From Firmicutes bacterium UBA6806 (GTDB lineage Bacteria > Bacillota > Clostridia > Peptostreptococcales > Acidaminobacteraceae): DNA of 64,000 bases. The DNA lies in the NCBI GenBank assembly GCA_002452745.1, contig DKFC01000020.1, forward strand, positions 1 to 64,000, in the 5' to 3' direction. The notes beneath the pieces were generated by a model. It saw nothing but the letters and a program-made list of their open reading frames with translations. It was not told the origin of the DNA and did not search any database. This document shows, one piece after another, positions 7,232 to 16,520 of the stretch (the first letter of the stretch is position 1; each line of letters starts with the position of its first letter). Both the position numbers and the translations under genes were made by a program.

Positions 7232-10078
7232 TTAGTGATTTTTACGAATAAACTCAATGCAGTTTTCCAGTGAGAGTGGTTTTGAGAACAAATAGCCTTG
7301 AGCCTCAAAACATCCATTTTCCAACAGATAGTACTTCTGTTCAGGTTTTTCAACTCCCTCTGCAACCACCTTTAGATTTAAGCTGTTTGCCAGTGCAATT
7401 ATGGCGTTGGTAATCTCCCAGCCAGTTTTGTCATTTACCTCTGATATAAAGGATCGGTCTATCTTGAGTTTGTTGATTTCTAGATTCTTAAGATAGGACA
7501 GCGAGGAATAGCCCGTTCCAAAATCATCAATAGAAATCAAAATCCCCATGTCCGTTAGTTGTCTTATGATCTCTCTGACCTTGTTGAAATCGTTTATAAA
7601 AAGGCCCTCTGTCACTTCATACACAAGTTGGTTTGGTCTCACATGATGACGCTTTAACAGAGCCTGAGTCTCTCCCACCAAGTCATGTTGCAACAACTGG
7701 ATCACAGAGACATTGACCGCTATTTGAATGTCATCATACCCCATTCGGCTAAGCATTTCAAGGGTCTTAAGGGACTCTTCCAACACCCAGCTTCCCAATT
7801 TGATAATCAACTTTGATTCCTCTGCCAATTTTATGAAGACACTCGGAGATATCTGACCAAAGTGTATTGATGTCCATCTAGATAGAACTTCCAGCCCCAC
7901 AATCTTATCTGTTTTAAGGTGCATAATCGGTTGATAATTCAGTTCCAATTCGCCGTTATCTATGGCCTGACTCAGTTCGCTAATCATCTCAATCCGATTG
8001 CGAGCGCTGAGATTCATTTCTTCATCATAGTACTCACATCCACCACGATTGATTTCCTTGGCATGATTCATGGCTATATTGGCATATTTAAACAGATCAA
8101 GTGAATCATCTGTATCATGAGGATACGTACTCACCCCCACAGACGCACTGAGATTTATCTCATGGGACTTGATGCTAAATGACGATTTGAACAGTGTCGA
8201 TATCTCTTCCACTTTGAGCATCAACTCATTTAAAGTCTCCCCTTTAAACACAATTGCAAACTCGTCTCCGCCAATTCTAAAAAGAAATTCGTGGTTTTGG
8301 GCAACATCCTCTAACTTCTGAGCTAAGGTCTGTATAATCTCATCCCCTACCTTAAAGGTGTACGCGTCATTTATCTTTCTGAATTCATCTATCCCAATGA
8401 GAATCAAAGATGCGTAATTTTGCCCCTCTTCAAGGTCCAAATCCTTTAGGATGTTCAATAGAGCCTTCTTATTGAGCAAATCGGTTTGAGAGTCAAAATT
8501 CTCTAGATAATCTATGATTCTATCCTTTTTTATACGCTCGTCAATTTCGGTTTTTAGCAATTCATTTTGAATCCGAAGTTGTGAAAATGAATCCTGTATT
8601 TCCTGCTGCATGCCCTCAAAGGCCTCAGCCAGTTTCCCTATTTCATCTTCGGAGTTTATATCAAATTCCACCCTGTAGTTATTGGCCTTCATCTGATTGA
8701 CCTTTTCTGTGAGGTAATTCAGTTTAGAGGTCATTCTCGAGTTGTACAAGATGATGAACAAAATCAGTATTGCCAGTATAATGGCCCCAATTCCAATTTG
8801 CTGTCTAATAGCACTTTGCTGATCGTTTTTTATCTGATATTCCGAGTTGATGTACATCTTGTAGATTTCGTCTTTTGGAACCATAAACGCCAGCGTCCAC
8901 GCCTCATCATAAAATCCTTGCTCTGGTGTCCATGAGACAAAGGCATCCATTTTCTTGCTAATAAAATAGTAGGATTCATCATTCAACAACACTTCTTTGA
9001 TATCATTTGCCTCTGAAAAATTAAGGGTTCTAATAGCTTCTATCGGACTGTCCTGTATAAACCGGCTGAATCGGTTGAATCCCGTTCCACCTTCTTTTGT
9101 GCTCTCATCAGCACTTTTTAACCCCAGCGTTTCAGCACCGAAATCGTTAACTGCAAAGACATTTCCATTTGACTGTATCAACATGGCAAACCCAGAACTG
9201 CTGATTTTAATCTGTTCCACCTGCTCTATAATGGATTCGATGGCAACATCATATGCCACCTGCCCTTTAAACTGTGTGTGTGTTTTATCCCAGATGGGAT
9301 AAGTCACCCCTAAGATAATTCCACCTGTGATGCCATCTTGGATGGGCTGGGAAAGACGTATTAGTTTGGGATTGCCAACTCCCTTTTCAAGCATCCGATC
9401 TGTCCACTGCTTTACCAGTCCAGGGTTAAAAGTTTCCCAAACGGGCATATCATACATTTCCGGATAGACATCATAAATGCTCTTTCCAATGTCAACCCAA
9501 GGCGCCATACGTGTGTAATCCTCATCTGGCCCTCCAGTAAAATAAACTTGTATCTTGTGTTTTCCGTATTTTGCAAACGACGGCATGATTAAGTCAAAAA
9601 TTGACGTTTGGTCAAGTGACCTTTGCACTTCTGGCTTTATGAAACCCTTATCATCGTAGAGATAACGCCCTAAAAAGACTGCTGTTGGTTCATTTGAATT
9701 ATTTTGCCCCCAATTGCCATTGAAGTCGACATTATCTTTAAAGTAGGGATTACTGGCAATCTGCCGATAAACTTCGTCTAAATGATCCGTTTGATCAAAA
9801 ACCTCTTGAAAAATGCCACCAAGGATTTGAACTTCATTTAGATAGCCATTATAATCTTCCTCGATTCTCATGCCGATTTCGTTAATGTAATTTGTATAGT
9901 ACTCATCAAGCAGATAATAGAGTTCTCTGTCCATTGTCCCCAGCGTTTTATTGGTAAGCCTCTCCACGGATAAATTCGTGTATAAAACCATGGAGAACAT
10001 CCCAACGACTATAAACACAATGCTGATAAAAGTGATTTTAAAATTTAGGCTACTTTTATACTTCTTATACAAATTCAT
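7232..10078 (-). CDS. Cache-HAMP-GGDEF-EAL cyclic-di-GMP protein
   Basis: A 948-residue membrane sensor that can in principle make and break cyclic di-GMP. It has transmembrane segments at about 15-36 and 425-447, a large extracytoplasmic region with Cache-like features between them, HAMP at about 450-500, GGDEF at about 535-690 with an intact GGDEF motif at 603-607, and EAL at about 700-945. The EAL signature is EVL (730-732), a common functional variant, and the loop-6 motif DDFGTGYSSL is intact. The RxxD inhibitory site is absent from its place before GGDEF (QNHE instead). Both domains therefore look catalytically competent, and the net direction cannot be read from sequence. It is monocistronic, with its own terminator. 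The extracytoplasmic region probably binds a small molecule. Confidence 0.9.
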   Translation of the reverse strand: MNLYKKYKSSLNFKITFISIVFIVVGMFSMVLYTNLSVERLTNKTLGTMDRELYYLLDEYYTNYINEIGMRIEEDYNGYLNEVQILGGIFQEVFDQTDHLDEVYRQIASNPYFKDNVDFNGNWGQNNSNEPTAVFLGRYLYDDKGFIKPEVQRSLDQTSIFDLIMPSFAKYGKHKIQVYFTGGPDEDYTRMAPWVDIGKSIYDVYPEMYDMPVWETFNPGLVKQWTDRMLEKGVGNPKLIRLSQPIQDGITGGIILGVTYPIWDKTHTQFKGQVAYDVAIESIIEQVEQIKISSSGFAMLIQSNGNVFAVNDFGAETLGLKSADESTKEGGTGFNRFSRFIQDSPIEAIRTLNFSEANDIKEVLLNDESYYFISKKMDAFVSWTPEQGFYDEAWTLAFMVPKDEIYKMYINSEYQIKNDQQSAIRQQIGIGAIILAILILFIILYNSRMTSKLNYLTEKVNQMKANNYRVEFDINSEDEIGKLAEAFEGMQQEIQDSFSQLRIQNELLKTEIDERIKKDRIIDYLENFDSQTDLLNKKALLNILKDLDLEEGQNYASLILIGIDEFRKINDAYTFKVGDEIIQTLAQKLEDVAQNHEFLFRIGGDEFAIVFKGETLNELMLKVEEISTLFKSSFSIKSHEINLSASVGVSTYPHDTDDSLDLFKYANIAMNHAKEINRGGCEYYDEEMNLSARNRIEMISELSQAIDNGELELNYQPIMHLKTDKIVGLEVLSRWTSIHFGQISPSVFIKLAEESKLIIKLGSWVLEESLKTLEMLSRMGYDDIQIAVNVSVIQLLQHDLVGETQALLKRHHVRPNQLVYEVTEGLFINDFNKVREIIRQLTDMGILISIDDFGTGYSSLSYLKNLEINKLKIDRSFISEVNDKTGWEITNAIIALANSLNLKVVAEGVEKPEQKYYLLENGCFEAQGYLFSKPLSLENCIEFIRKNH

Positions 10079-10136
10079 ATAGTCACCAACCCTCGTGTTT
10101 TTTTAAATTATACCCACATGGCACACGCTAACCACT

Positions 10137-10679
10137 TTATTTAAGACATCTTGTCTTGCGAACCATTCTATCAATAGATATTTCAGTAGAATAATTTGTT
10201 ATTTCCTCTAATGCCACCCATTTAATCTCATGTGACTCATCACTTATCACCAGTGGTTTCTCTCTATTTCCTAAAAGCAAAAAGCGTATATCATAGTGAT
10301 AATGTGCCGGTGCTTTTTTAGATTCTGGGATCAGATGGACGTCCACATCAAAGATGTCTGTGGACAAGACCTTTAAATCGCTCAGCCCGGATTCCTCCTC
10401 TGCCTCCCTAAGAGCCGCTTCTAAAATCCGCTCTCCGATTTCGGTATGTCCTCCCATTTGCACCCATATGTTGAGTTTGCCATGATGCGTGAGTAAAGCG
10501 CTGTCCATTTCCTCATTTACAATCCAGGCTGATGCCGTAACATGCCCTTTACTGTTTGCCTTCCCAAAGATTTCACTGTTTGAGTTTATAAATTTGAGGG
10601 TTTCAAGAGCCGCATCCCCATCTTCGGTATTCCGGAGGACATACGCCTCAAGCAGTTTAATCAGTTCTTCTCTATACAT
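10137..10679 (-). CDS. NUDIX hydrolase
   Basis: Hydrolyses a nucleoside diphosphate linked to another moiety. The NUDIX box is complete and in register: G, five residues, E, seven residues, REAEEESGL (within GGHTEIGERILEAALREAEE). A helical N-terminal extension of about 40 residues precedes the domain. The start is placed at the internal ATG because GAGAGGAC lies just upstream; the longer frame adds eight residues without a ribosome site. It is separated from the upstream lipoprotein gene by about 60 bp and may be cotranscribed with it. The substrate cannot be told. The protein resembles the group of longer clostridial NUDIX proteins rather than MutT. Confidence 0.85.
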   Translation of the reverse strand: MYREELIKLLEAYVLRNTEDGDAALETLKFINSNSEIFGKANSKGHVTASAWIVNEEMDSALLTHHGKLNIWVQMGGHTEIGERILEAALREAEEESGLSDLKVLSTDIFDVDVHLIPESKKAPAHYHYDIRFLLLGNREKPLVISDESHEIKWVALEEITNYSTEISIDRMVRKTRCLK

Positions 10680-10739
10680 TTTTCGTCCTCTCTCTTTTAT
10701 CATTTGCTCTGAGACGGCACCGTATTGAGCTGGCCCCTT

Positions 10740-12671
10740 TTACTGGTATATCAGTGCCTTTGCCTTTTCGTAACTTGGTGCACTTAACTGAATATCCGGA
10801 TCAATGCCCTTATTATGAATATTGTTCTGCCTGATGTTGATGTAATGATTCACAACAAACAGTGCAAAATCGTCTTTTTCATTGCTATAGACACTCTGTC
10901 CCACGCCTTTTCCAAACGTTTTTTCACCGATTAAGACGACGCCATCCAGATACGTTTTAAGGCCGAGCGCCACTATTTCCGAACAGCTGGCTGTCTCCCC
11001 ATCCACTAAAACATATATCTTTTTAAAGGGTTTGGCATACTCATCAGAATAAAAGGGTTCACTGGTACCGTCTTTATAAATCTCACTGAAGGTGACACAG
11101 TAGGGCAACAATTCATCCAACACCTCATACCCACTGTAAGTATCACCGCCGCCGTTTCCTGTCAAATCCAGTATCATATTGTGCTCTGAGAACTCACCAA
11201 TCTCTCTCATAGCCTCTCTAAACTCAATTCCAGTTGTATCTGTAAATGTATTTATGGTCACAACAGCATCGCCGTATTCATTAATATCGCTCGTCACAGA
11301 TGCCATTTCATTTTCTGCTTTATAGAGTTCATAATAGTTGCCGCCTATGATAAATGAAAAATTATCGTCACCATCAATGCAGTTGTAAAAGGCCTCCGTC
11401 AGTTCCTCACCTGTCATGCTTCCATCATCCGAAAGCAATTGATCGAGTGCCTTTTGGTCGTAATCATATAGGTACTTTTTCTCCACAAAGTGTGCAATTT
11501 GAACTCCAATTGGCAACGCCTTCTCATTGATTAGAGAGCTGAGTGCCGCATCAGAATCATCTGGATGTTCAATATTGCTCAGATACTGCTCCGCCATGTC
11601 GTAGTTCCCTAATTTATAATAATCCAAGGCAATATAATAGCTTAAAAAGTCATCCTCTTCTTCATAGAGTTTCCCATATGTCATAATTGACTTTTCGTAA
11701 TTGCCTTTATCCGAGTAGGCAAATGCCACCATAAGGGTTGCATTATAATTGCTATCTCCGCTTTCAATCAGCTGATTTCCCAATTCTAAACAAGCCTCGT
11801 ATTGATAATTTCTATAATAAGCCGACACCATCATCTGCTTGATTGGAAGCGGCAGCGTCTGCACATCCATATCAGAAACGAGGTTTAGAAGTTCTTCATA
11901 ACAGGTGTTGTCATCTATCCATATTGCAAAGTATCTGGCGTTCTCCTCTTCGTCCCAGTTTTCAGAGTATGCTTTTAGAGCGGAAGCTAGTTCAGCCTCT
12001 GTTCCCTCACTGTAAATCGAATCTAAATCAAGATACATGGTCTTGGGTTCATCTGGAAAGAAATTCAGCAGGTATTTTAAGTCTTTATTATATGCCTCTT
12101 TGTCTTCAATGGCTTCATTGGATAAAGCTCTGTAAAAATATCCATCGACGTCATCTGGACATGTGTTTATATACACATCAAAAGCATCGACCGCCTCTTC
12201 ATAATTTCCAAGCAAATAATAGGCCTTTCCAACGCCATACAGAGCAAATTCTTGGCTGTCATTATAATCCAGGGCTTTACGATAAGCAGTCAGGGCATCG
12301 GATTCTCTTTCAAACTCCATAAGTGCGTTGCCATAATTTACATAATTATTATCATTTGTAAACTCTCCTGACACTGACAGCTCGCCATATTTAAGTGCAG
12401 CGTCATAATCTCCAGCTGAATAACTCGACCAAGAAAGGTTGTTGTAAAGTTTGTTGACCAATTCTCCATTGTCTTTATCCACAATTTCAAGTGCATGTGT
12501 AAAGGTCTCATACGCGCCTTGGTAGTCTTCTTCATCCATCTGGTCGATGCCTTTTTGATTGAGATCATACACCGACTCACTGTCATTGCTGCTACCAGAT
12601 GCAGAGCAACCTGCTAAAATCAAGATAAAGCAAAGGGTACTCATCAGGGTAATTCTTATTCTGTTTTTCAT
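10740..12671 (-). CDS. Lipoprotein with TPR repeats and S41-type protease domain
   Basis: A 643-residue exported protein. The signal peptide ends in the lipobox LAGC with C22 as the lipid-bearing residue. Residues about 30-380 hold tandem tetratricopeptide repeats (clear Y-x-A-L/G-N-Y-x-x-A patterns). Residues about 420-635 form a tail-specific/C-terminal-processing protease core (Peptidase_S41): MILDLTGNGGGDTYSG, the serine in GETASCSEIVALG and the lysine in GEKTFGKGVGQS. A PDZ domain, usual in CtpA proteins, is not evident; the TPR array replaces it. It probably acts on the outer face of the membrane. The biological substrate is unknown. It follows the NUDIX gene at 12785 after about 110 bp with a terminator between. 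Confidence 0.85.
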   Translation of the reverse strand: MKNRIRITLMSTLCFILILAGCSASGSSNDSESVYDLNQKGIDQMDEEDYQGAYETFTHALEIVDKDNGELVNKLYNNLSWSSYSAGDYDAALKYGELSVSGEFTNDNNYVNYGNALMEFERESDALTAYRKALDYNDSQEFALYGVGKAYYLLGNYEEAVDAFDVYINTCPDDVDGYFYRALSNEAIEDKEAYNKDLKYLLNFFPDEPKTMYLDLDSIYSEGTEAELASALKAYSENWDEEENARYFAIWIDDNTCYEELLNLVSDMDVQTLPLPIKQMMVSAYYRNYQYEACLELGNQLIESGDSNYNATLMVAFAYSDKGNYEKSIMTYGKLYEEEDDFLSYYIALDYYKLGNYDMAEQYLSNIEHPDDSDAALSSLINEKALPIGVQIAHFVEKKYLYDYDQKALDQLLSDDGSMTGEELTEAFYNCIDGDDNFSFIIGGNYYELYKAENEMASVTSDINEYGDAVVTINTFTDTTGIEFREAMREIGEFSEHNMILDLTGNGGGDTYSGYEVLDELLPYCVTFSEIYKDGTSEPFYSDEYAKPFKKIYVLVDGETASCSEIVALGLKTYLDGVVLIGEKTFGKGVGQSVYSNEKDDFALFVVNHYINIRQNNIHNKGIDPDIQLSAPSYEKAKALIYQ

Positions 12672-12736
12672 TCTGTTCTCCTATGTAACGTTTAAATTGT
12701 GTCGTTGCTCAAATAAATCTCTCATTAAAATATTCC

Positions 12737-12766
12737 ATAAAAAAGAATTGAGCAAGCTCAATTCTT
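12737..12766 (-). terminator. Rho-independent terminator after the second NUDIX gene
   Basis: The arms AAGAATTGAGC (12743-12753) and GCTCAATTCTT (12756-12766) pair perfectly around a tiny loop, and the minus strand continues TTTTAT. It ends the transcript of the gene at 12785. Confidence 0.8.
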
Positions 12767-12784
12767 CTGTATTGCGCAAAGCCG

Positions 12785-13216
12785 TTATGCCTTTAAAACC
12801 GCTGTGGTCTCCATGATGTACTCTTGGACAAAAGGCGTAAAGGCATCCACATTCACATCTGATATGTCCACCCAATCTACAACGACGTCATCTTCTCCGG
12901 ACTTAACCGATTCAGTTGAATGAACCATCACTTCAAATAAGAAGCCCACATGATGAAGGGTGATGTTGCTACCTTCTTCCTTATAGTTTACCACGACTGC
13001 ATCTGATTTTAAAAATTTATACGACTTTATTTCAAGTCCCGTTTCTTCTAAAATCTCCCTTATCAACGTCGTGTCAGGCACCTCGCCAAATTCGATTTTA
13101 CCCCCAGGGAAATCCCACAGGTCATCATAAGGTGCACCTTTTTTTTTCACAAGCAAGACTCTTTGATCGTTTCGAATGATTCCATAGACCCCAAAGTATT
13201 GCAATCTCTGATACAT
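12785..13216 (-). CDS. NUDIX hydrolase, MutT-like
   Basis: A 143-residue single-domain NUDIX protein. The box reads GGKIEFGEVPDTTLIREILEET in full agreement with the consensus, with the leading DFPGG typical of MutT/ADP-ribose-type members. It has no extension at either end, so the length matches the family. The start lies behind TAGGAGTG. It is not similar in layout to the other NUDIX gene 2 kb away, so this is not a recent duplication. A nucleotide-pool cleaning role is plausible but the substrate is not readable. Confidence 0.88.
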   Translation of the reverse strand: MYQRLQYFGVYGIIRNDQRVLLVKKKGAPYDDLWDFPGGKIEFGEVPDTTLIREILEETGLEIKSYKFLKSDAVVVNYKEEGSNITLHHVGFLFEVMVHSTESVKSGEDDVVVDWVDISDVNVDAFTPFVQEYIMETTAVLKA

Positions 13217-13270
13217 AGTTCACACTCCTACATGGATTTAATGCTTAATCCTATTGTCTCAGCCGCCATA

Positions 13271-13462
13271 TCATTTGTCAATACCACCTTGCATGTGGAC
13301 ATCCATTAAATCCAATCTCTGCTCTATCCGATCAAGTCGATCATCCAATCTGTCGATTTTCTGAATGCATTTGAACATAAATAGAAATGCCATAAAAACT
13401 ACAACTATTTTAAAAATTGAATAAATTGTACTTAAAACCATAAAAAAAGTCATTGCATACAT
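13271..13462 (-). CDS. Small membrane protein with a coiled-coil tail
   Basis: A 63-residue protein: a long hydrophobic segment (residues about 5-31) followed by a charged heptad-like stretch (KIDRLDDRLDRIEQRLDLMD) that should form a coiled coil in the cytoplasm or outside. A GGAGG ribosome site lies 8 bases before the ATG, which supports real translation despite the small size. I do not recognise a family. The layout is that of small membrane-anchored assembly or regulatory peptides. Its neighbours, a NUDIX gene and an unknown basic protein, do not suggest a function. Confidence 0.6.
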   Translation of the reverse strand: MYAMTFFMVLSTIYSIFKIVVVFMAFLFMFKCIQKIDRLDDRLDRIEQRLDLMDVHMQGGIDK

Positions 13463-13541
13463 TTGAGCCGCCTCCGCTGTTTTTTGTCTCCTAATTATAC
13501 ATCCTCTATTACATAAAATGTAGTCTATATTTAAGTCCTAC

Positions 13542-13985
13542 TCATCTTGCCTCATCTGATTGAATTCGATAGACGTACTCAGCTAAGTTGCCACCATCTG
13601 CCTCTATTCTCCTAATCTTTTCAATAAGCGCCAACTGAGCGCGTCTCACTTTCTTGTCATTGCTGACTATTTTCTTTCTCCTGAGATGCAACAGCTGTCT
13701 GACAAAGAGTTCAAACGCCACAGCCTCTGTTTTAGCCGATGCCACAATATCCGCTTTTTCAATCATGATGATAACCCTCCCATTTCGCCTGAACTGGTCG
13801 GCATCTATGCGTTTGAATTTCTCTATATTTCTCCCCATAACATCACTCACTATGGGCTTTACGAGCTGTGATGTGTCCTCTAAGATTCCCAAATACCGAA
13901 TAACTCCCAGTGCAGCAGAAGGCACTTTTTTTGCCAAAGGCTTAACCACTTTTAATTTTGACGCAAGTCCCTTTATCTTTTTCAT
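13542..13985 (-). CDS. Small basic protein of unknown function
   Basis: About 147 residues, rich in Lys and Arg with no hydrophobic segment long enough for a membrane span. The N-terminus (KKIKGLASKLKVVKPLAKK) is strongly basic and amphipathic, and the C-terminal half is predicted helical with many Arg/Lys pairs. The start is set at the internal ATG because GAGAGGA lies 9 bases upstream; the longer frame (to 14027) has no ribosome site. I recognise no domain. Binding to nucleic acid or to acidic lipid would fit the charge, but that is only a guess. Confidence 0.5.
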   Translation of the reverse strand: MKKIKGLASKLKVVKPLAKKVPSAALGVIRYLGILEDTSQLVKPIVSDVMGRNIEKFKRIDADQFRRNGRVIIMIEKADIVASAKTEAVAFELFVRQLLHLRRKKIVSNDKKVRRAQLALIEKIRRIEADGGNLAEYVYRIQSDEAR

Positions 13986-14083
13986 ATATTTTAATCCTCT
14001 CATCATCTTCTCTAAAAATACTTTCATACTACTATTTTACCAATTTGTGACCAATAATAAAGGGAAATTATTCAAATATACAT

Positions 14084-14119
14084 GCAAAGAGAGCATATGC
14101 TGCAATATGCTCTCTTTGC
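14084..14119 (-). terminator. Strong hairpin at the end of the amidohydrolase operon
   Basis: A perfect 15-bp inverted repeat (GCAAAGAGAGCATAT, 14084-14098, and its complement at 14105-14119) starts 24 bp after the last operon gene. The T-tract on the minus strand is poor, so it may be a transcript-stabilising 3' hairpin as much as a terminator. Confidence 0.6.
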
Positions 14120-14143
14120 GTCAAGAAAATATCAATTTATCGG

Positions 14144-15322
14144 TTAATTTGAATTTAAAAAGTCATAGGCAAATCTAAAATAGAGTTTCATGCCAATTTC
14201 AAGGCTGCGCTCATCAATATTAAATTTAGGATGATGATGAGGGTAGTTCTTCTGCAGATCAGCATGTCCAGCCCCTACAAATGCCATAACACCAGGAATC
14301 TGCTTTAAATAATAGGCCATATCTTCGCTTCCCGTTGTCTTTTCCAGTGCCACCAGTCCGCTATCTCCAACAATTTGACGTGCCGAATCGGCGACGATTT
14401 CAGTGAGGATAAAATCGTTTTCTGTGGCAGGTGTTCCCCTTTGTATGGTGACCTCGGCCCTTGCTCTGTGCGTTTCAGCAGTTTTAACAGCATGCCTTTC
14501 AATCGCCTCCGCAAACCGGTCTCTTGCCTCTTCTCCATAGCATCTTAGCGTCCCCTCTAAATGCGCTTTTTCGGGGATGATGTTAAACCTCGTTCCACAC
14601 TTCAGCTCACCTATTGTGAATACCACCGATTCCAGCGGGTCCTTTTCTCTGCTTAAAATCGTCTGTGATCCCATGATAAATTCTGAGGCAACCACCACTG
14701 GGTCCACCGTCTGATTGGGCATAGAACCATGACCGCCCTTTCCATAAAAATCTATGATAACATAATCTCCTGAAGCCATCCTCGGCCCAGGCTGAACGTT
14801 GATTTTTCCACATGCCACATCACTCCAAAGGTGAATGCCCAATATGGCATCCACCCCTTCAAGTGCGCCTTCTTCAATCATGAGCTTTGCACCTTCTACG
14901 AGTTCTTCAGCAGGTTGAAAGAGCAGTTTCACAGTACCGTTCAATTCAGATTTCACCGCATTTAGAGCTTTGGCAGTGCCGAGCAGCATCGCCGCATGAC
15001 CATCGTGCCCGCAAGCATGCATGACACCTTCTCTTCGTGATTTAAAACTGACATCACTGAGTTCAGTCACTGATAGAGCATCCATATCCGCCCTAAGCGC
15101 CACAGTCTTTCCAGGATTACCCCCTTCAATCGTCGCAAGGATTCCCGTTTTGGCTATAGCCCTCCAACGAATTCCCGCTTTATCAAGCTCTTCTTTGATT
15201 CGAGCTGATGTCCTTATTTCTTGCCAGCTGACTTCAGGGTTTTGGTGAAATTCACGTCGCATAGCGACAACATATTCTGTTTGAGCCTCCAATAGTACCT
15301 CTAGCCTGTTCATCAACGCCAT
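14144..15322 (-). CDS. M20D-family amidohydrolase
   Basis: A 392-residue metalloamidohydrolase of the IAA-amino-acid/N-acyl-L-amino-acid type, which removes an acyl group from an amino acid. Motifs: LRADMDAL with a metal-site aspartate, MHACGHDGHAAMLLG, PAEELVEGAKLMIEEGAL with the catalytic glutamate pair, GIHLWSDVACGK, the dimerisation-domain GGHGSMPNQTVDPVV, and the final TGSEDMAYYLKQIPG and HHHPKFNIDERSL. All metal ligands appear present. Fourth and last gene of the operon, about 30 bp after its close paralogue at 15354. The start lies behind AGGAGGTG. Cytoplasmic, with no signal peptide. The acyl specificity is unknown. Confidence 0.9.
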   Translation of the reverse strand: MALMNRLEVLLEAQTEYVVAMRREFHQNPEVSWQEIRTSARIKEELDKAGIRWRAIAKTGILATIEGGNPGKTVALRADMDALSVTELSDVSFKSRREGVMHACGHDGHAAMLLGTAKALNAVKSELNGTVKLLFQPAEELVEGAKLMIEEGALEGVDAILGIHLWSDVACGKINVQPGPRMASGDYVIIDFYGKGGHGSMPNQTVDPVVVASEFIMGSQTILSREKDPLESVVFTIGELKCGTRFNIIPEKAHLEGTLRCYGEEARDRFAEAIERHAVKTAETHRARAEVTIQRGTPATENDFILTEIVADSARQIVGDSGLVALEKTTGSEDMAYYLKQIPGVMAFVGAGHADLQKNYPHHHPKFNIDERSLEIGMKLYFRFAYDFLNSN

Positions 15323-15353
15323 CTCACACCTCCTATGGGTTCTCTACTTCCAA

Positions 15354-16520
15354 CTATTTCTCTTTTAGAAACTCCAACGCATATTGTGCGTATAAGCCCG
15401 CTGCCACGCTGAGACCATCTTCATCAATATCAAATTTTGGATGGTGGTGTGGATAATAGGGAATCTTGGCTTCATTTTGAGTGCCAACAAAGGCAAATGC
15501 CGCTGGAACTTCCCTTGTGTAATAAGAAAAGTCCTCACCGCCAGTGGTTTTTTCGTATGTGATGAGTGTTTCTTTTCCAAACAGGGTTTCCACAGCTCTT
15601 TCACCTATTTTAGACATTTTTTCATCATTGATGGTCGGAACGACTAATTGTTTATAGTCCAGTACCGCTGTGGCTCTATACGCCTCAGCAGTGTGGTTAA
15701 TAACACGTCTCATCATATCCTCAAACGAATCGTTGACCTCCATGCTAAAGCATCTGGTTGTTCCTTCTAGATAGGCTTCGCCTGCAAGGACATTAAATCT
15801 AGTGCCTGCGTTGAAAATTCCAATGGTGAGAACAGCTGGATCAAGTGGGCTGATTTCTCTGCTGACCAGTGACTGAAGCGCAGAGACAATGGCTGAACCC
15901 ACTACCACAGCATCAACCCCTTGATGTGGCATCGACCCGTGACCGCCTTTTCCCTGAACTTTTATGTTAAAAATACCCGCTGAAGCCATCCTCGGTCCAG
16001 CTTCTATCGAAATTCTGCCCACTGGCGCATCGTTCCAAAGGTGAATCCCGAAAATACCGTCAACCTCTTTGAGTTCGCCTTCTTCTATGAGTTTTTTCGC
16101 GCCATCTGCGGTCTCCTCGCCAGGCTGAAACAACAGCTTCACCTGTCCATCAAAAGTTCCAGAAAGGTCTTTGAGCACTTTGGCAGCTGTCAAAAGACCC
16201 GCTGCATGTCCATCGTGACCACAGCCATGCATAAAGCCTGGATTTTGGGATTTATACGGCACTTCGTTCATTTCAGTCAAATCAAGTGCATCTATATCCG
16301 CTCTCAGGGCAATGGTCTTACCAGGCGCTTTCCCCTTTATAATTCCAACAACGCCTGTTCCAGCTGCTTTTCTACACTCTATGCCCATCTTTTCAAGTTC
16401 TTCTACAATCCTATCAGATGTCCTGAACTCCTTCATACTGGGTTCTGGATTCATATGAAATTCTCTTCTCATATCCACTGCATATGATTTATACTGGTTT
16501 AATAATTTTTCTACTGTCAT
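15354..16520 (-). CDS. M20D-family amidohydrolase, paralogue of its neighbour
   Basis: About 388 residues, with the same order of motifs as the neighbouring enzyme: LRADIDALDLTEM, MHGCGHDGHAAGLL, PGEETADGAKKLIEEGEL, GIHLWNDAPVG, GGHGSMPHQGVDAVV, TGGEDFSYYTREVPAAFAFVG and HHHPKFDIDEDGL. The true start is the internal ATG at 16520, with GGAGG 6 bases upstream, which overlaps the preceding gene's stop as ATGA and implies translational coupling. The two M20D enzymes are tandem duplicates that have diverged substantially, probably to cover different acyl groups or amino acids. Confidence 0.9.
   Translation of the reverse strand: MTVEKLLNQYKSYAVDMRREFHMNPEPSMKEFRTSDRIVEELEKMGIECRKAAGTGVVGIIKGKAPGKTIALRADIDALDLTEMNEVPYKSQNPGFMHGCGHDGHAAGLLTAAKVLKDLSGTFDGQVKLLFQPGEETADGAKKLIEEGELKEVDGIFGIHLWNDAPVGRISIEAGPRMASAGIFNIKVQGKGGHGSMPHQGVDAVVVGSAIVSALQSLVSREISPLDPAVLTIGIFNAGTRFNVLAGEAYLEGTTRCFSMEVNDSFEDMMRRVINHTAEAYRATAVLDYKQLVVPTINDEKMSKIGERAVETLFGKETLITYEKTTGGEDFSYYTREVPAAFAFVGTQNEAKIPYYPHHHPKFDIDEDGLSVAAGLYAQYALEFLKEK

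Noticed and set aside
11843..12322. Plus-strand open frame of 159 codons inside the TPR-protease gene
   Set aside because: It is antisense to a gene with a clear lipobox, TPR and S41 motifs; His- and Leu-rich content is typical of a shadow frame.
13654..14178. Plus-strand open frame of 174 codons opposite the small basic protein
   Set aside because: No ribosome site, and it crosses the operon-end hairpin. The minus-strand frame has a good start signal and a coherent basic composition, although neither is proven.
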